Part shown: positions 30,025 through 31,796 of the stretch, piece after piece
How positions within the stretch are numbered: the first letter of the stretch is position 1
Layout of the letters: every line of letters begins with the position of its first letter
Assembly (NCBI GenBank): GCA_964636325.1
Contig: CAZWRV010000076.1
Coordinates: forward strand, 1-31,796
DNA from: CAZWRV01 sp964636325
Lineage (GTDB): Bacteria; Verrucomicrobiota; Lentisphaeria; Victivallales; GWF2-50-93
Reading direction: 5' to 3'
DNA: 31,796 bases
Notes under the pieces: model-generated
What the model was told of the DNA's origin: nothing
What the model saw: only the letters and a program-made list of their open reading frames with translations
The model's database searches: none
Program-made: the position numbers and the translations under genes

Positions 30025-31549
30025 CCGTCCCACGCGCATCGCCGCCGCGCCGGACGGTACGCTTTGGGTTTTGCAACTGACCGGCGAGGGAAAGACCGCG
30101 CGGATCATTCATTTTGACGCGGCGGGCCAGGCGCTCGCCGAACTGATGGAGTTTCCCGCCGTTCCCATGGCCTTTGCCGTGGATCCGAAAGGCCGGTTGC
30201 TGGTGGCAGAAGGCTTTCCCAGTCTGCAAGTCCGGGTTTGGGAATTCCAGGATGGCAAGGCCGTGTCCACCGGCGCGATCGGGCGCGAAGGGGGTATCCT
30301 GGCCGCGCCGGCGGGCAGGATCGAGCCGGACAAATTTTTCCCCGTCAGCGGCCTCGGGTGCGACGCTGCGGGCAACATCTACCTGGCCGGGTCGTGGACG
30401 ACGACGCTCCGCAGCCTGACGCCCGACGGCCAAGAGCGCTGGTTTCTGTACGCCAACCAGTTCGTGGACTGCGCGGCGATTGATCCGGCCTCGGACGGCG
30501 AAGAGTTGTTCAGCTCCAGTCACCACTTTGCCCACGTGCCCGGCAAGCCGGCGGGGCAGGACTGGGAGTGGCGCGGGTTCACCGTCGACGCCCGTCGTTT
30601 TCCGCACGACCCGCGCCTGGCGAACGTCTCATCGCATCCCTGGGCAAGCGTGACGCTGCGCCGGATCGGGAAACCGTTGTTCATGTATGTATGGGGCATG
30701 CACCCCGAGTACATGGCGATCTTCCGCAAGGAGGCCGACAGCGAGATATTCATCCCCTGCGGGCTGCTGCAGGCGACGCTCGGCCACTACGACTGGCCGC
30801 CGCAGGCGCCCAAGACGGATAAGGATAAGCCGCATTGGCTCTGGGTGGACTGCAACGGCGACGGCCAGATGCAGCCCGAGGAATTCGAGTCCCTGCCGTA
30901 CCGGCAACGGGGCGACAAGCATCCGTGGGGCTGGTTCGTGGACAGCCGTGGCGACATCTGGCGCACGGACGCCGGCGCGGCGCTGCTCCACCTGCCACTG
31001 GCTGAAGTGGCAGCCAACGGCGTGCCGGTGTACCATGCGGCGGACGAGCGCGAACTGCCTCCGCCCCGCCAGTTCACCGAGCTCACACGCGTCGAATACT
31101 TCCCCGATCGCGACGAGATGTATCTGGCCGGTTATACGTTCAAGCATACGCGGCGCGGCGAGGAATGGGGCATGGCCGGCACGGAAGTCATCCGCTACGC
31201 CAACTGGAGCCAACCCGCGCGCCAAATCGCCGCCCGGTTCGTCCTGCCGTACGATCCGAAGGTCTGGCCGAACAATATCAAGTCCATTTGCGTGCTGCCG
31301 GAGGCCGACCTGTTGATCGCCGGCCAGATGTCCACATTGGAACTGTTCCTCTACGATCTGAACACGGGGGGTCCGGTCGGGCGCCTGAACTACGACCGGG
31401 CGCTGTTCGGCCGGCTCGGCTGGCTCGACATTCCCAACGGTATCCGCGCGTTCCGCAAGTCCGACGGCAAGATCGTCATCACCGCCGAGGACGTCTTCAA
31501 AGCGAAAGGGCTGGTGTATCGGTGTAATGCCGGAAGTAAAGGCGAATGA
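30023..31549 (+). pseudogene. Beta-propeller (NHL/SMP-30-like) protein, N-terminal part lost
   Basis: The frame DRPTRIAAAPDGTLWVLQLT continues AVDPKGRLLVAEGFPSLQVR and GLGCDAAGNIYLAGSW, the repeated strands of a six- or seven-blade propeller, and later WLWVDCNGDGQMQPEEFE, an EF-hand-like calcium loop. The frame is open for 508 codons but has no start of its own before TTG 30071, inside a blade. In-frame stop TGA occurs just before 30023. The 5' part of the gene was therefore lost at the junction with the pectate-lyase-like gene. Proteins of this kind are often secreted and lie in polysaccharide-use loci. The end at 31549 overlaps an ATG as ATGA. Confidence 0.7.
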
Positions 31550-31596
31550 TGCAACTCTATGTCTCCGTAGATGGTAACGACGGATGGTCGGGGCGA
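31546..31596 (+). pseudogene. N-terminal stub of a beta-helix-type secreted protein
   Basis: MMQLYVSVDGNDGWSGR overlaps the previous stop as ATGA. The pattern LYVSxDGxDxWSGR is the usual start of right-handed beta-helix proteins, which continue with xxPxxPFxTLxxAxDA. Here the sequence changes completely after GWSGR, so only about 17 residues survive. Confidence 0.5.
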
Positions 31597-31796
31597 CGGT
31601 CGGCGGCCAGTGCGGCATCGCGTTTGCGGCCCGTCAGGTATTTGGCGATTTCGCGCACGTTTTCTTTGTCGAGCCCACGGAGGCGCCCTGCATGTTGTTG
31701 GGCATGCTCAGCGGTCGCCACTCGGATATCTCGGTCTCTACCCTTGGGCATGCGGACAAGCTTTTTCGCCCTGAGCTTCCTGATGTCGTAAGACGC
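31557..31796 (-). CDS. C-terminal fragment of an unknown protein running off right edge
   Basis: The minus strand is open for 79 codons from the edge. ASYDIRKLRAKKLVRMPKGR, then KENVREIAKYLTGRKRDAAL, looks like true protein. The YDIRKLRxKxLV pattern resembles a helix-turn-helix tail found in some transposon-associated proteins, but I cannot name a family. The last dozen residues (RPDHPSLPSTET) overlap the beta-helix stub and are probably read-through past a junction near 31597. Confidence 0.4.
   Translation of the reverse strand, partial: ASYDIRKLRAKKLVRMPKGRDRDIRVATAEHAQQHAGRLRGLDKENVREIAKYLTGRKRDAALAADRRPDHPSLPSTET

Noticed and set aside
1..31796. CRISPR arrays, tRNA or rRNA genes
   Set aside because: No regularly spaced repeats, cloverleaf-like segments or conserved rRNA stretches were recognised on reading both strands.

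Overview
The window looks like a piece of chromosome from an uncultured, moderately GC-rich bacterium, most plausibly of the Planctomycetes-Verrucomicrobia-Lentisphaerae group. That placement is an inference from gene content: several uroporphyrinogen-decarboxylase-like proteins, LacI and GntR regulators with sugar-binding-type effector domains, a long-form integron integrase, an EpmA homologue, and vWA/kinase/FHA signalling genes. I see no rRNA, tRNA or CRISPR array.

Left edge (1-2131): this reads as the start of a chromosomal integron. An integrase fragment on the minus strand points away from plus-strand cassettes. The first cassette holds a small membrane protein and a hicB-hicA toxin-antitoxin pair and ends in a good attC-like hairpin (1117-1176). 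The second holds a truncated tyrosine recombinase and a 59-residue membrane protein and ends in a weaker attC-like hairpin (2077-2131).

2158-6100 holds a rubredoxin-fused flavoprotein oxidoreductase and priA, both minus strand. 6529-9843 is a plus-strand run of a helix-hairpin-helix protein, two membrane-anchored proteins, a tandem Pmp3/YqaE protein, a DUF4126 protein and two very small ORFs. Facing it, 9934-15329 is a minus-strand operon. In transcription order it encodes a vWA protein, a vWA C-terminal mini-paralogue, a Ser/Thr kinase with FHA domain, a zinc-ribbon FHA protein, a membrane-anchored PPP phosphatase and a zinc-ribbon tail-anchored protein. It looks like a complete phosphorylation/readout/dephosphorylation module and is the best candidate for a little-described system.

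15506-20338 is a catabolic or biosynthetic locus. A LacI-type regulator, a DegT-family aminotransferase and a UroD-like protein run leftward, and a GntR/LacI hybrid regulator diverges from them across an AT-rich region with two matching palindromic operators. 20558-29344 holds unrelated functions: a fused radical-SAM (YhcC/MnmL-like) plus MnmC-type methyltransferase, a TlpA-TPR protein, a second UroD-like protein, epmA, and a cobU / zinc dehydrogenase / TrpD-like cluster. Intergenic repeats are notable. There are two copies of a MITE-like element with 15-bp terminal repeats, a 41-nt hairpin family whose stems covary, and a 17-bp motif at the same distance before two start codons.

Right edge (29361-31796) is a mosaic of broken genes: a decayed IS91-type transposase tail, a pectate-lyase-like N-terminus joined out of frame to a beta-propeller lacking its N-terminus, a second beta-helix N-terminal stub, and a minus-strand fragment running off the edge. 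Its arginine codon use differs from the rest of the window.
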